A DNA stretch of 64,000 nt from Hyphomicrobium sp. (GCF_009026145.1 NZ_WBUE01000015.1:1-64000); one strand, 5' to 3'; counted from the stretch's first letter, positions 25,971-35,119 are shown. Program-made: numbers and translations. The notes: generated from the letters alone by a model not told the origin.

Positions 25971-27191
25971 TTACCGGCGACGCGCTGCCCACTCTTTGAG
26001 GTGGCGGGCGGCCTCGGCCATGTCGGCGGTCGTGCCGGCATACGAGAAGCGCAGGAAGCGGTTGCCGCGCTCGGCATCGAAGTCGATCCCCGGTGTGACG
26101 GCCACACCGGCCTCGTCGAGCAGTACCCTGGCGAGAGCTGCCGCGTCGTCGGTCATGTGGCCCACGTCGCAATAAAGATAGAAGGCGCCGTCCGGCGGCG
26201 CGAAATCGGAAAAGCCGGCCTTCGGCAACTCCTCGAGCAGCAACGCGCGGTTATTGGCGTAGGCCAGCCGATTAGCCTCCAGCTCCTCGGCGCCATCGAA
26301 AGCTCCCAGCGCTGCTGCTTGCGCGATTGCCGGCGGCGAGATGTAGAGGTTCTGCGCCAGCCGCTCGACGGCGCGGACGAATTGCGGCGGCACGACCATC
26401 CAGCCGATGCGCCAGCCCGTCATCGAGAAATACTTCGAGAAGCTGTTGATGACGACCGCCTCCTCGTCGCACGCCAGCGCCGTCTCGGCGGCGCGCGCGT
26501 AGGTGAGGCCGTGGTAGATCTCGTCGGAGATCAGCCGCACGCCATGCTCGCGGCATACGCGTATCAATGCGCTTAGCCGTTCCGACGTGATCATCGTGCC
26601 GGTCGGGTTGGCCGGGCTGGCGATCAACAGTCCCTTGATGCCGTCGCGCTGCACGGCCTGCACGACGTCCTCGGGGGTCGGCATCCACTGCGTCGCCGGC
26701 CCCGTCTCGATCAGCACGGAGCGCTGGCCAAGCGCACTCAAGATGTGCCGGTAGCAGGGATAGCCGGGCGAGGGCAGCGCCACGGCATCGCCGGCATCGA
26801 ACATCGCGAGGAATGCAAGGACAAATGCCGCTGACGAGCCGGCCGTGATCGCAATCCGCTCGGGAGGCACGCGCGTGGCGTACCAGTCGGCATAATGCTG
26901 CGCGATGCGCTCGCGCAATGCGTCGTTGCCGAGCGCCATGGTATAGCCGAGCGTTTCACCCTGTAGCGCACGCACCGCCGCCTCGCGCGCTGCCCTGGGG
27001 GCGGGAGTTCCCGGTTGCCCAACCTCCATGTGCATGATGCTGCGGCCGGCGTTCTCGGCGGCCAGGGCCGCACGCATCACGTCCATCACGATAAAGCTGG
27101 GAATGGCGCTGCGCGCCGAGCCCGAATTCGGCGCGTTGTCACCGATTGCTGCAGCGCGCGCCGCCAACCGTTCCGTCTGTCGATCCGCCAT
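25971..27191 (-). CDS. PLP-dependent aminotransferase, class I/II
   Basis: This encodes 406 residues, fold-type I. It has GQPGTPAPRAAREAA at the N-terminus, ITAGSSAAFVLAF for cofactor phosphate binding, SPANPTGTM for substrate contact and SDEIYHGLTY. The lysine that binds PLP is in NSFSKYFSMTGWRIGW, and RFSYAGT holds the carboxylate-binding arginine. The substrate cannot be fixed; aspartate or aromatic amino acids are common for the group. It is transcribed opposite the BepA-like protease gene. Confidence 0.9.
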   Translation of the reverse strand: MADRQTERLAARAAAIGDNAPNSGSARSAIPSFIVMDVMRAALAAENAGRSIMHMEVGQPGTPAPRAAREAAVRALQGETLGYTMALGNDALRERIAQHYADWYATRVPPERIAITAGSSAAFVLAFLAMFDAGDAVALPSPGYPCYRHILSALGQRSVLIETGPATQWMPTPEDVVQAVQRDGIKGLLIASPANPTGTMITSERLSALIRVCREHGVRLISDEIYHGLTYARAAETALACDEEAVVINSFSKYFSMTGWRIGWMVVPPQFVRAVERLAQNLYISPPAIAQAAALGAFDGAEELEANRLAYANNRALLLEELPKAGFSDFAPPDGAFYLYCDVGHMTDDAAALARVLLDEAGVAVTPGIDFDAERGNRFLRFSYAGTTADMAEAARHLKEWAARRR

Positions 27192-27420
27192 TCGGCTTCC
27201 ATTACACGCGCGTAAGGTTCGCTTGTTGACCTCACCCGCCCAATTCCTGCCCGCCGGCGCGCCTATGGTGCCGCGCGCAAGGTGAAAATAACCCAGTCAG
27301 AACTTGGCTTATAAGCCCGGAGCCGCGCGCCATCCAGGCTTGCGTTGACGGCCTTCAGGCCCCTAACTAGGGTCCAGCTCAACGCTGAAGCCCCTTGTCG
27401 TGAACAAGGTCCCGTTACCG

Positions 27421-28818
27421 ATGTCGATGCCGTTACTTGCGAGGATGAAGTGGCCGAAAGGGGCCGCTCTGTGCGGGCTCATCGCCACCGCGATGCTCAG
27501 CGCGCCGCCTTCGGCATCGGCGCAGAACCTGCCGCTCATCCGCGACACCGAGATAGAGAACATCCTCAGCGATTACGCCAAACCGCTGTTCAGGGCCGCT
27601 GGCCTCGGCTCGGGGCGCATCAAGATGCGCATTGTGCAGAATGACGCCTTCAACGCCTTTGTGCTCGATGGCAAGAACGTCTTCGTGCACACCGGCACGC
27701 TGATGCAGGCCAATTCCCCCAACGAGGTGATCGGCGTCATCGCGCACGAGACCGGTCACATCACCGGCGGCCACATGGCGGCGCTGCGCTCGCGCATCGC
27801 CAAAGATCAGACACGCGCCCTGCTCGCCCAGATCCTCGGCATCGGCCTGATCGTGGCCGGCGGCGTCGCCGGCGGCGACAACGGCAACAGCCTCGGCGGT
27901 GCGGGTCAGGGCGTGCTGTTCGGCGGCAACGAGGTGATCATGCGCTCGCTGCTTGCCGAGCGCCGGCAGCAGGAATCGGCGGCCGACCAGGCGGGCCTCG
28001 GCTTCCTCAATGCCACCAAGCAGTCGGGGCGGGGCATGCTGGCGACGTTCGAGCGCTTTGCCCAGCAGGAATACATCTCGGATGCGCAGAAGGATGCCTT
28101 CGCCCGCAGCCATCCCCTCTCCACCGACCGCCTCGCGCGCCTGCGCAAGCTCGTCGAGACCAGCCCCTACTTTGGCGTCAAGGACAGCCCCGAGCTGCAG
28201 CTGCGCCACGATCTGATGCGCGCCAAGCTGTCTGGCTACCTGGAAAAGCCATCGGTCGTGTTCAATCGCTACCCGGCCACCGATCAGACGCTTCCGGCCC
28301 GCTACGCGCGTGCCCTGGCGCGCTTCTTCCAAGGTGGACAGGGGGCGCTCGAGGCTGCGCTTGCCGATGTCGACGGCCTCCTCGCCTCGCGCCCCGACTA
28401 TCCCTATTTCTGGGAGGTGAAGGGTGATCTCTTGATGCGGGCTGGCCGTACGCGCGAGGCCATTCCGTTCCTGCGCCAGGCGCTGAAGCTCGATCCGGGG
28501 GCGAGCCTTATTCGCGTGCAGCTTGCCGGCGCGCTGCAGGAGGACCAGAGCGAGGCGGCAGTGAACGAATCCGTGGTGCTTCTGCGCAAATCATTGATCG
28601 ACGACGAAAATTCTCGCGCCTTTCGCCTCCTGGCTAACAGCTATTATAAGCAGGGCAAGCGACCCGAGGCCGATGCCATGATCGCCCAAGCCTATTTTCT
28701 GGAGGGCGATCTGAAGCAAGCGCAGCTGTTCGCCAAGCGAGCACAGACCAAGCTGCGCTCGGGCACCCCCGAATGGCTGAAGAACGACGACATCATCAAC
28801 TACAAACCGCAAACCTGA
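27421..28818 (+). CDS. M48 family metalloprotease with TPR domain (BepA-like)
   Basis: This encodes about 465 residues. The ATG at 27421 has AAGG 11 bases upstream and gives a clear signal peptide ending PSASAQ; a GTG at 27400 is also possible. The zinc motif is VIAHETGHITGGHM, with the third ligand in QQESAADQAGL. The C-terminal half contains TPR-like helices. BepA-type proteases degrade or help assemble outer-membrane beta-barrel proteins such as LptD. The DsbA-family gene follows 55 bp downstream on the same strand, which suits a shared envelope-folding task. Confidence 0.9.
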   Translation: MSMPLLARMKWPKGAALCGLIATAMLSAPPSASAQNLPLIRDTEIENILSDYAKPLFRAAGLGSGRIKMRIVQNDAFNAFVLDGKNVFVHTGTLMQANSPNEVIGVIAHETGHITGGHMAALRSRIAKDQTRALLAQILGIGLIVAGGVAGGDNGNSLGGAGQGVLFGGNEVIMRSLLAERRQQESAADQAGLGFLNATKQSGRGMLATFERFAQQEYISDAQKDAFARSHPLSTDRLARLRKLVETSPYFGVKDSPELQLRHDLMRAKLSGYLEKPSVVFNRYPATDQTLPARYARALARFFQGGQGALEAALADVDGLLASRPDYPYFWEVKGDLLMRAGRTREAIPFLRQALKLDPGASLIRVQLAGALQEDQSEAAVNESVVLLRKSLIDDENSRAFRLLANSYYKQGKRPEADAMIAQAYFLEGDLKQAQLFAKRAQTKLRSGTPEWLKNDDIINYKPQT

Positions 28819-28873
28819 TCGCCGCCCCGCGCCGACGAAGCCGCGCCGCGACAGCTCCACAAGAGGCCAGTGC

Positions 28874-29869
28874 ATGTCCGTGAATCCCCGCCCTCCGCTC
28901 CTGCGCGTTCTCGCCGAGAACCGCGCCGTATGGCTCGCCGTCCCCGCCATAGCCCTGCTCGCAGGCCTGGTGTACGTCGGCGGCTCGGCGGTGAAGGTAT
29001 CGACCCCCGTCACCGCAAGTGAGACGTCCGCGGTCGCCCCTGCCCCATCCCAGCCCCCTGCCGGCCTCACTGGCAACCAACGGCAAGAGGTCGAGAAGAT
29101 TGTGAAGCTCGAGACGCCCGATGGCCTTACGACCGATCAGAAAGAGGAGGTGGAGAAGATCGTAAAGGATGGGTCGCCAAGCAGCTTCACCAGCGAGCAG
29201 AAGGGTGCGATCGAGACCATCATCAAGAACTACCTCATCTCCAATCCGGAAATCTTCCTCGAGGCGCAGACCGCGCTCGAAGCCAAGATGGAGAAGGAGC
29301 AGGCCGAGAAGCTGAAGGTCGCCATCGCCGAAAACGCGCGCGAAATCTATCGCGACCCCGTCGCCGACGTCGCCGGCAACCCTCAGGGCGACATCACGGT
29401 CGTCGAGTTCTTCGATTACAACTGCGGCTACTGCAAGCGCGGCCTGCGCGACGTCATCAAGCTCGTCGAGACCGACCCCAAGGTGCGCGTCGTGTTCAAG
29501 GAGCTGCCGATTCTGTCGAAGGGCTCGGAAGAGGCCTCGCGCGTCGCCATCGCCGCCGGCAGGCAGGGCAAGTACTGGGAGATGCACCGCGCCATGCTAG
29601 AGGCGAAGGGCGTGATGAACGAGGCCAATGCGTTGCAGATCGCCACCAAGCTCGGCCTCGATATAGACAAGCTGAAGAAGGACATGGCTTCGCCCGAGGT
29701 CGAGTCGGAGATCAAGAAGTCCGAGGCACTGGCCAAAAAGATGGGGGTCAACGGCACGCCGCACTTCCTGGTCGGCGACCGAGCCATCCCCGGCGCGCCG
29801 GAGGACCTCTACGACCAGCTGGAGAAGCACGTCACGGAGCTGCGCAAGGCGGGTTGCTCCTACTGCTGA
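28874..29869 (+). CDS. DsbA-family thiol oxidoreductase, membrane anchored
   Basis: This encodes 331 residues. A single N-terminal transmembrane helix (about 18-38) anchors the protein. Three short imperfect repeats of the pattern LTxxQxxxVEKIVK lie at about 65-118. The thioredoxin domain carries DYNCGYCKRG, with the redox pair Cys184 and Cys187, and the cis-Pro region GVNGTPHFLV. It resembles Com1/ScsC-type DsbA proteins that form or isomerise periplasmic disulfides. The last residues, CSYC, add a second CxxC pair at the very C-terminus, which is unusual. Confidence 0.9.
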   Translation: MSVNPRPPLLRVLAENRAVWLAVPAIALLAGLVYVGGSAVKVSTPVTASETSAVAPAPSQPPAGLTGNQRQEVEKIVKLETPDGLTTDQKEEVEKIVKDGSPSSFTSEQKGAIETIIKNYLISNPEIFLEAQTALEAKMEKEQAEKLKVAIAENAREIYRDPVADVAGNPQGDITVVEFFDYNCGYCKRGLRDVIKLVETDPKVRVVFKELPILSKGSEEASRVAIAAGRQGKYWEMHRAMLEAKGVMNEANALQIATKLGLDIDKLKKDMASPEVESEIKKSEALAKKMGVNGTPHFLVGDRAIPGAPEDLYDQLEKHVTELRKAGCSYC

Positions 29870-30056
29870 TCAGCACCGAGCAGCCCGGAACTGCGGCGGT
29901 GCGACGCGTCGTTGCGCCGCCGCGCGACGCTCTTAAGGCTCTCCCCGACCGACGTGGCGGTCTCCCTTCCGCGGCTGCGGGAAAGCTGATAGATGGGGGC
30001 CGTCGCCCGCGGGCCAGCCAGAAGGCGGCTTCGATCCCGGCTGCAGCAAGGACCTC

Positions 30057-30497
30057 ATGGCAAAGCCGATCTACGTCCTCAACGGACCCAATCTCAACAT
30101 GCTGGGGCTGCGCGAGCCTGCCATTTACGGGTCCGATAGCCTCGATGACGTGCGCAAGAAGGCGGAGGCGCGGGCCACGGCCTTGGCGCTGACCATCGAT
30201 TTCCGCCAGTCCAACAACGAGGGCGAGCTCGTCTCCTGGATCCAGGAGGCGCGCGACAAGGCGCAGGCGATCATTCTCAACGCCGGTGCCTACTCGCACA
30301 CCTCGATCGCAGTGCTCGATGCCTTGCAGGCAGCGGAGCTGCCGGTCATCGAGGTGCACCTGTCGAACATCTTTCGCCGCGAGCCGTACCGGCAGCATTC
30401 CTACGTATCGCAGGCTGCCAAGGGCGTGATCTGCGGCCTCGGGGCCAAGGGCTACGAGCTGGCTCTCGAAGCCCTGGCCGATCTGCTGGCGTCCTAG
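30057..30497 (+). CDS. aroQ: Type II 3-dehydroquinate dehydratase AroQ
   Basis: This 146-residue protein has the standard dodecameric type II enzyme length. Active-site motifs are NGPNLNMLGLREPAIYG (containing the catalytic Tyr region), ILNAGAYSHTSIA and EVHLSNIFRREPYR. It converts 3-dehydroquinate to 3-dehydroshikimate in aromatic amino acid synthesis. It precedes accB-accC, the usual order. The stop codon TAG is the TAG of the CTAG end of palindromic element C, so the gene ends inside that repeat. A GC-rich hairpin lies upstream near 29892-29920. Confidence 0.96.
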   Translation: MAKPIYVLNGPNLNMLGLREPAIYGSDSLDDVRKKAEARATALALTIDFRQSNNEGELVSWIQEARDKAQAIILNAGAYSHTSIAVLDALQAAELPVIEVHLSNIFRREPYRQHSYVSQAAKGVICGLGAKGYELALEALADLLAS

Positions 30498-30569
30498 TGT
30501 GATGATCGAGAAATTCGCCATCATGAGCGGCCCGGTAGCGAGCGAATTTCTCGATCTGAATCACACTAG
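30494..30569. repeat. CTAGTGT palindromic element, copy C
   Basis: This 76-bp inverted repeat runs from CTAGTGTGA to TCACACTAG. The inner arm sequence GATCGAGAAATTCGC is matched on both sides. The 4-base asymmetry (TTCA) is on the right arm, the mirror image of copy B. It overlaps the aroQ stop codon. Confidence 0.85.
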
Positions 30570-30582
30570 CAAGTCTATGTTT

Positions 30583-30660
30583 CTAGTGTCCCTAATCATT
30601 CCGAAGTTCGCTCCCCGCCCCAGCAGCGAACTCTGGCGAACTTCGGAATGGGGACACTAG
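30583..30660. repeat. CTAGTGT palindromic element, copy D
   Basis: This 78-bp inverted repeat runs from CTAGTGTCCC to GGGGACACTAG, with inner arms ATTCCGAAGTTCGC. One arm again has a short insertion (TAATC). It lies 13 bases from copy C, reproducing the GA-end plus CC-end pairing seen at 11.8-12.0 kb. Confidence 0.85.
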
Positions 30661-30718
30661 CGTCGTGGCTAAGGGTAGCGAGCGGAAAGCAAAGCCGCAC
30701 AAGAAGGAAAAGCGAAGC

Positions 30719-31186
30719 ATGACGGCCAAGGATCAGGGCGAGACCTCGGGGGACGAGCAGCGATTGATCCGGCAGCTCGCCGAACTCCTCAACGAGACCG
30801 GGTTGAGCGAGATCGAGATCGAGAAGAGCGGGCTCAAAGTGCGCGTGGCACGCACGCTCAACGTCCAGTCGACCGTCGCGGCGGCACCCGTTGCCGCGAG
30901 CGCGCCCGCAGCTACCGCCGCCGCCAAGGCCCCTTCCGATCCGGCCAAGCACCCCGGCGTCGTCAAGTCGCCGATGGTGGGCACCGCCTACCGCTCGCCC
31001 GAGCCGGGCGCCCCTACCTTCATCGAGGTTGGCTCGCAGGTAGCGCAGGGCGATACGCTGTTTATCATCGAAGCCATGAAGACCATGAACCAGATCCCCG
31101 CCCCGCACGCCGGCAAGGTGACGGCGATCCTGATCGAGAACGGTCAGCCGGTCGAGTTCGGCGAGCCGCTCGTCATCATCGAATAG
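30719..31186 (+). CDS. accB: Acetyl-CoA carboxylase biotin carboxyl carrier protein AccB
   Basis: This encodes 155 residues. The ATG at 30719 is preferred because AAGGA lies upstream; a GTG at 30665 would add a Lys-rich tail. The N-terminal helix region ([21 protein letters not shown]) is followed by an Ala/Pro linker and the biotinyl domain. Its biotin-accepting lysine is in EAMKTMNQI (Lys121). AccB carries carboxybiotin between AccC and the carboxyltransferase in fatty acid synthesis. Its stop codon lies at the start of a palindromic repeat filling the accB-accC spacer. Confidence 0.96.
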   Translation: MTAKDQGETSGDEQRLIRQLAELLNETGLSEIEIEKSGLKVRVARTLNVQSTVAAAPVAASAPAATAAAKAPSDPAKHPGVVKSPMVGTAYRSPEPGAPTFIEVGSQVAQGDTLFIIEAMKTMNQIPAPHAGKVTAILIENGQPVEFGEPLVIIE

Positions 31187-31260
31187 GAGCGAATGGCGAA
31201 TAGGCAATAGCGAGTAGCCGACACTGCCCAACTACTCGCTATTCGCTATTCCCTACTCGC
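31184..31260. repeat. GAATAG-type palindromic repeat between accB and accC
   Basis: Iterated GAATAG/GCGAGTAG units form a large imperfect palindrome. Its core is a perfect 12-bp stem, AATAGCGAGTAG (31206-31217) and CTACTCGCTATT (31232-31243). It begins with the accB stop TAG and ends 9 bases before the accC start. The whole operon spacer is therefore repeat, a different family from the CTAGTGT elements. Confidence 0.75.
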
Positions 31261-31269
31261 CTGGAAAAG

Positions 31270-32610
31270 ATGTTCGACAAAGTTCTGATCGCCAACCGGG
31301 GAGAGATTGCACTGCGCATCCAGCGCGCGTGCAAAGAGCTCGGCATCGCCACCGTCGCCGTGCATTCCACCGCCGACGCCGATGCCATGCACGTCCGCCT
31401 CGCCGATGAAAGCGTGTGCATCGGCCCGCCGCCCGCCGCGGAAAGTTACCTCAACATTCCCCGCCTGCTCGCCGCCTGCGAGATCACCGGCGCCGACGCC
31501 GTGCACCCGGGCTACGGGTTCCTGTCCGAGAACGCCCGCTTCGCCGAGATTCTCGAGGAGCACCAGATCACCTTCATCGGCCCAACGTCGGAGCACATCC
31601 GCATCATGGGCGACAAGATCGAGGCGAAGGAGACGGCCAAGCGCCTCGGCATTCCCGTCGTTCCCGGCTCGGACGGCGCCGTGACCAGCGAGACGGAGGC
31701 GATGCGCATCGCCAAGGCGATGGGCTTTCCGGTGCTGATCAAGGCCACCGCCGGCGGCGGTGGACGCGGCATGAAGGTGGCGCACACGCCGGTCGACCTC
31801 GGCCTTGCCCTGTCGACGGCGCGCGCCGAGGCCAAGGCCGCCTTCGGCAACGACGCCGTTTACATCGAGAAGTATCTGACAAAGCCGCGCCACATCGAGG
31901 TGCAGGTATTCGGCGACGGGCAGGGCAACGCCATCCACTTGGGCGAGCGCGACTGCTCGCTGCAGCGGCGCCATCAGAAGGTTCTCGAAGAGGCGCCCTC
32001 GCCCGCCCTCAACGCGGCGGCGCGCGCCAAGATCGGCGAGACCGTCGCCGAGGCCATGCGCAAACTGAAGTACCGCGGCGCCGGCACGGTGGAGTTCCTC
32101 TACGAGGCCGGCGAGTTCTACTTCATCGAGATGAACACGCGCCTGCAGGTCGAGCACCCGGTGACCGAGGCGATCACCGGCATCGACCTCGTGCTCGAGC
32201 AGATCCGTGTCGCCTCCGGCGCGCAGCTCTCGCACAAGCAGAAGGACATCACCTTCGCCGGGCACGCCATCGAGTGCCGCATCAATGCCGAGAACCCGCG
32301 CACCTTCCGCCCCTCGCCGGGGCAGATCAGCTACTGGCATCCGCCGGGCGGGCTAGGCGTACGCGTCGATAGTGGCGTCTACCAGGGCTACCGCATCCCG
32401 CCCTACTACGACAGCCTCATCGGCAAACTGATCGTGCACGGCAAGACGCGCAACGAATGCCTGATGCGGCTGAAGCGGGCGCTGTCGGAATTCGTCATCG
32501 ACGGCATCGAGACGACCATCCCCTTGTTCAACGAGCTCATCGCTCAACCGGACATCGCCAACGGCCTTTACGACATCCATTGGCTCGAAAAGTATCTGGC
32601 CAAGTCATAG
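31270..32610 (+). CDS. accC: Acetyl-CoA carboxylase biotin carboxylase AccC
   Basis: This encodes 446 residues. The N-terminal domain opens [20 protein letters not shown], and the ATP-grasp domain has [15 protein letters not shown], the glycine-rich ATP loop. [33 protein letters not shown] (metal-binding Glu/Asn and the active-site Arg) and INAENPRTF match the family. It carboxylates biotin on AccB using ATP and bicarbonate. The length matches standard AccC. Co-transcription with accB is likely across the 83-bp repeat spacer. Confidence 0.97.
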   Translation: MFDKVLIANRGEIALRIQRACKELGIATVAVHSTADADAMHVRLADESVCIGPPPAAESYLNIPRLLAACEITGADAVHPGYGFLSENARFAEILEEHQITFIGPTSEHIRIMGDKIEAKETAKRLGIPVVPGSDGAVTSETEAMRIAKAMGFPVLIKATAGGGGRGMKVAHTPVDLGLALSTARAEAKAAFGNDAVYIEKYLTKPRHIEVQVFGDGQGNAIHLGERDCSLQRRHQKVLEEAPSPALNAAARAKIGETVAEAMRKLKYRGAGTVEFLYEAGEFYFIEMNTRLQVEHPVTEAITGIDLVLEQIRVASGAQLSHKQKDITFAGHAIECRINAENPRTFRPSPGQISYWHPPGGLGVRVDSGVYQGYRIPPYYDSLIGKLIVHGKTRNECLMRLKRALSEFVIDGIETTIPLFNELIAQPDIANGLYDIHWLEKYLAKS

Positions 32611-32705
32611 TTTGGTCGCCGACGCAGGCGATTGACGACAGCCGGAAAAGTTTTCACGCTAGGCTCCGCCGCACGAAAAAGGGCGGACCTTAGCCGACGG
32701 ACCAT

Positions 32706-33386
32706 ATGGCTTCGCGCGACGACATCGTCATCGAGATCACGCCGCAGGTGCTGCTAAAGGCCTACACCTGCGGCATCTTTCCCATGGCGGAAAGCGCCGA
32801 CGACCCGGCGCTGTATTGGATCGAGCCGCAGCATCGCGGCATCCTCCCCCTGGACGAGGTGCATGTACCGCGGCGGCTGGCGCGTACGCTGCGCGCCACC
32901 TCGTTGGCGGTTAAGATCGACACCGACATCGAGGGCGTGATCGAGGGGTGCGCCGCTTCACGGCCCGGGCGGCGCTCCACGTGGATCAACGAGCGCATCC
33001 GCGGCCTCTACCGCGATCTGTTCAGCCTCGGCCATTGCCACACCGTCGAGGTGTGGAACGGCCGCCGCCTGGTCGGCGGCCTCTACGGCGTGGCGCTCAA
33101 CGGCGCCTTCTTCGGCGAGAGCATGTTCTCTTACGAGCGCGATGCGTCCAAGATCGCGCTCGTCTATCTCGCCGCGCGCCTCTCCTACGGCGGCTTTCGG
33201 TTGCTCGACACGCAATTTGTGACCGACCACCTGCGTCAGTTCGGAACCGTCGAGCTCAATCGCGAGGAGTTTCACCGGCTGCTGGAGAAGGCGCTCGATG
33301 TCGAGGCCGATTTCCACGCGCTGCCCACCGATACCGACGCCGAGCAGATTCTCTCCATCCTCGAGAACAGCCGCGATCGGCGCTGA
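32706..33386 (+). CDS. aat: Leucyl/phenylalanyl-tRNA-protein transferase
   Basis: The 226-residue length is normal for the family. The N-terminal [22 protein letters not shown] region is the family signature, followed by [18 protein letters not shown] and [15 protein letters not shown]. The enzyme adds Leu or Phe from charged tRNA to proteins with N-terminal Arg or Lys, marking them for ClpS/ClpAP degradation (the N-end rule). It follows accC in the conserved alphaproteobacterial order with a 95-bp gap. Confidence 0.96.
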   Translation: MASRDDIVIEITPQVLLKAYTCGIFPMAESADDPALYWIEPQHRGILPLDEVHVPRRLARTLRATSLAVKIDTDIEGVIEGCAASRPGRRSTWINERIRGLYRDLFSLGHCHTVEVWNGRRLVGGLYGVALNGAFFGESMFSYERDASKIALVYLAARLSYGGFRLLDTQFVTDHLRQFGTVELNREEFHRLLEKALDVEADFHALPTDTDAEQILSILENSRDRR

Positions 33387-33489
33387 AGCCTCGCAACGTC
33401 CTGTAACGCAGGGAACAGCGGCGGGCGCCGCCTTCCCCTACACATCGCAGTCGAGCCGGCGACCTGCAATTGGGGCCGCGCTCACCCGA

Positions 33490-33522
33490 GGCGCGCCGCG
33501 GTCCTTTTGTGCGCGGCGCGCC
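33490..33522. terminator. GC hairpin between aat and a small secreted gene
   Basis: An 11-bp inverted repeat, GGCGCGCCGCG/CGCGGCGCGCC, encloses an 11-base loop (33501-33511). It lies 25 bases before the next start codon. It could end the aat transcript or fold in the leader of the following gene. It has no T-run. Confidence 0.45.
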
Positions 33523-33547
33523 TCTCAACGGGACAGGAGAATTAACG

Positions 33548-33775
33548 ATGACCTCTTCCCTGCAAGCCGTGCTTCTCGCCGGCACCGCCGCGCTCGCCGT
33601 TGCCCTTGGCGCCGCCGCGGCCCACGCCGGCTCCTATGAAGAGTCGACCACCGCGCAGCAAGCCCAGGCGCTGCTGTCCACGGACGCCCAGGAAGCGATC
33701 GAGGAAGCCTTCGATGCGGTCGTCACCGAGGGCGTGGTCGACACCTTGCTCGATGCTGCCAGCGAAGCGGAGTAA
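33548..33775 (+). CDS. Small secreted hypothetical protein
   Basis: This encodes 75 residues. ACAGGAG lies ahead of the ATG at 33548. A signal peptide (about 1-27, AHA cleavage) leaves a mature acidic helix of about 48 residues (QALLSTDAQEAIEEAFDAVV) with no cysteine. The family is not recognised. It is bounded by a GC hairpin before it and a strong rho-independent terminator after it, so it is transcribed as its own unit or as the end of the acc-aat operon. Confidence 0.65.
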   Translation: MTSSLQAVLLAGTAALAVALGAAAAHAGSYEESTTAQQAQALLSTDAQEAIEEAFDAVVTEGVVDTLLDAASEAE

Positions 33776-33874
33776 CGAACGAGCGCCGCAACCGAAAGGA
33801 AGATAAAGGCGCGCCACGCACACCACCCATTTGCCGGCCGGATTTGCCTCCCCCGTCCACTCTGGCCGGCCCCG

Positions 33875-33913
33875 CCCTCCAGCCTTTCCCCGGCTGGAGG
33901 GCACCCCTTTTTT
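33875..33913 (+). terminator. Rho-independent terminator
   Basis: A perfect 10-bp stem, CCCTCCAGCC/GGCTGGAGGG, with a 7-base loop is followed by CACCCC and six T residues on the plus strand. It ends the transcript of the small secreted gene. Confidence 0.8.
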
Positions 33914-33926
33914 CGGCTTGGCTTAC

Positions 33927-33984
33927 AAGGACACTAGGAAACACGCTGAGTTCGCCCGACCGGCCCCCTAGTGACCGTCACTAG
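33927..33984. repeat. Decayed CTAGTGT element; remainder of gap without genes
   Basis: AAGGACACTAG (33927-33937) equals one outer end of palindromic element A. CTAGTGACCGTCACTAG (33968-33984) is a short near-palindrome with the same CTAG termini. No intact inner arms are left, so this looks like a remnant. The rest of the 33776-34227 gap has no credible gene; its open frames are Arg-rich shadows. Confidence 0.4.
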
Positions 33985-34227
33985 AGCCGTCACTGGAGGA
34001 AGCGTCCGAATTGCCCAAGCGTGCCCTCGCCAAAGCGGCACCCCAAAAGCCCTCCGTGGTCGGGCTCACCTGGATCGAGAAACGCCGCGCGTGGCGGTGT
34101 CAGCGTGCCGTCTTGAGGCGCGGCTGCGTGGTGACAAGTCACACACCCTCGAGAACCGTGGGCTGCCTCTCGGAGCGCGCGCCAGCCCGTAAGGCAACTC
34201 GTCTCGTGCCGCGATGTCTTCTGGGGG

Positions 34228-34689
34228 TTAGAGAAGTCCGTGACTGCCGCCAATGGCACCGACCAGCGCGATAAGGCTCAACAAAAGCAGCAGCCTGTGC
34301 ACCCACTCCATCCGCCTGAAATCGGCCGGGCGGGAGGAGCTGGCCATTCGGCGATGGAGGAATAGCGGTTCGATCACGAAGAGCATCATCGCGAACAATA
34401 GCCAAACGAGCAGCATCGCGTGCATCCACCAGAAACGGGGATCGGCGTAGCGGCTCCACAGATCGGCTCGGTAAACCATCCAGAAGCCGCTGACGCCCGC
34501 GAGGGCAACCCAGATCCGGGCTTGCCAGGCGAACCGTCCTTCGATCCGGTGAAAGGCAGCGAGCCTCTCCTCCGACGGAGATCCCTCGCGGATCGACGGC
34601 ATCACCACCGATGTGACAAAGGCGACGCCGCCGATCCAGAAGAGGATAGCGACAACGTGGATGACCCGGGCGATGGTGAAATCATCCAT
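34228..34689 (-). CDS. CopD-like four-helix membrane protein
   Basis: This encodes 153 residues from the ATG at 34689. It has four predicted membrane helices: IARVIHVVAILFWIGGVAFV, an IWVALAGVSGFWMVY helix, a MHAMLLVWLLFAMMLFVIEP helix and LLLLLSLIALVGAIGG. Conserved histidines in helices 1 and 3 (RVIHVV, WWMHAM) are arranged as in CopD or cytochrome b561-like proteins, so heme or copper binding is possible. It stands alone in an accessory stretch. The exact family is an inference from helix and His layout. Confidence 0.65.
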   Translation of the reverse strand: MDDFTIARVIHVVAILFWIGGVAFVTSVVMPSIREGSPSEERLAAFHRIEGRFAWQARIWVALAGVSGFWMVYRADLWSRYADPRFWWMHAMLLVWLLFAMMLFVIEPLFLHRRMASSSRPADFRRMEWVHRLLLLLSLIALVGAIGGSHGLL

Positions 34690-34824
34690 TGCCATTGGTC
34701 CGCTGCCGCACCACAAAACTGGATCTGCATCCACGTCGGTGGGTGCGTGATGAGCCGCCTCCGGCGGGTCGCCGCCGGCCTGCTGCACTCACGACGTCAC
34801 TACGATCAGCGGGGGATGCGCACC

Positions 34825-35050
34825 TTATCGTTTGGCCAGCCACTTGGGGAGTCGCGCGCTGGCTATTAGGATCAGCGTAAGAAAAACGCCGCCGAGAATG
34901 GCAGCGCCAATCTTGTCTCTGCTCGGCAATGCGGCGCTCGAGACCGGTGATGCGCATCTCCCAGCGAGCGCGCACTGGAAGCGCGCCTGCCCCATGACCT
35001 AGGTTGCTTGACCTCCGCGACATTCTGTTCGTTTCCGGTAAGAAGTTCAT
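34825..35050 (-). pseudogene. Possible frameshifted small single-helix membrane protein
   Basis: One minus frame from 35050 gives a charged helix ending EMRITGLERRIAEQRQ. A different frame, from about 34925, continues DKIGAAILGGVFLTLILIAS and ends RLPKWLAKR at a TAA at 34825. Joined, they would make a plausible small protein with a coiled helix and one membrane segment. Read separately, each frame turns non-coding in style. Alternatively, an intact 56-residue ORF starts at the ATG at 34995. Evidence is weak. The rest of the 34690-35119 gap shows nothing. Confidence 0.3.
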
Positions 35051-35119
35051 TGAAGCTGCCTATCGGGCGATACCCGCGGCCTTGCCTAACAGCGGTGCTG
35101 GCGCAAGAACGCAATGTCA

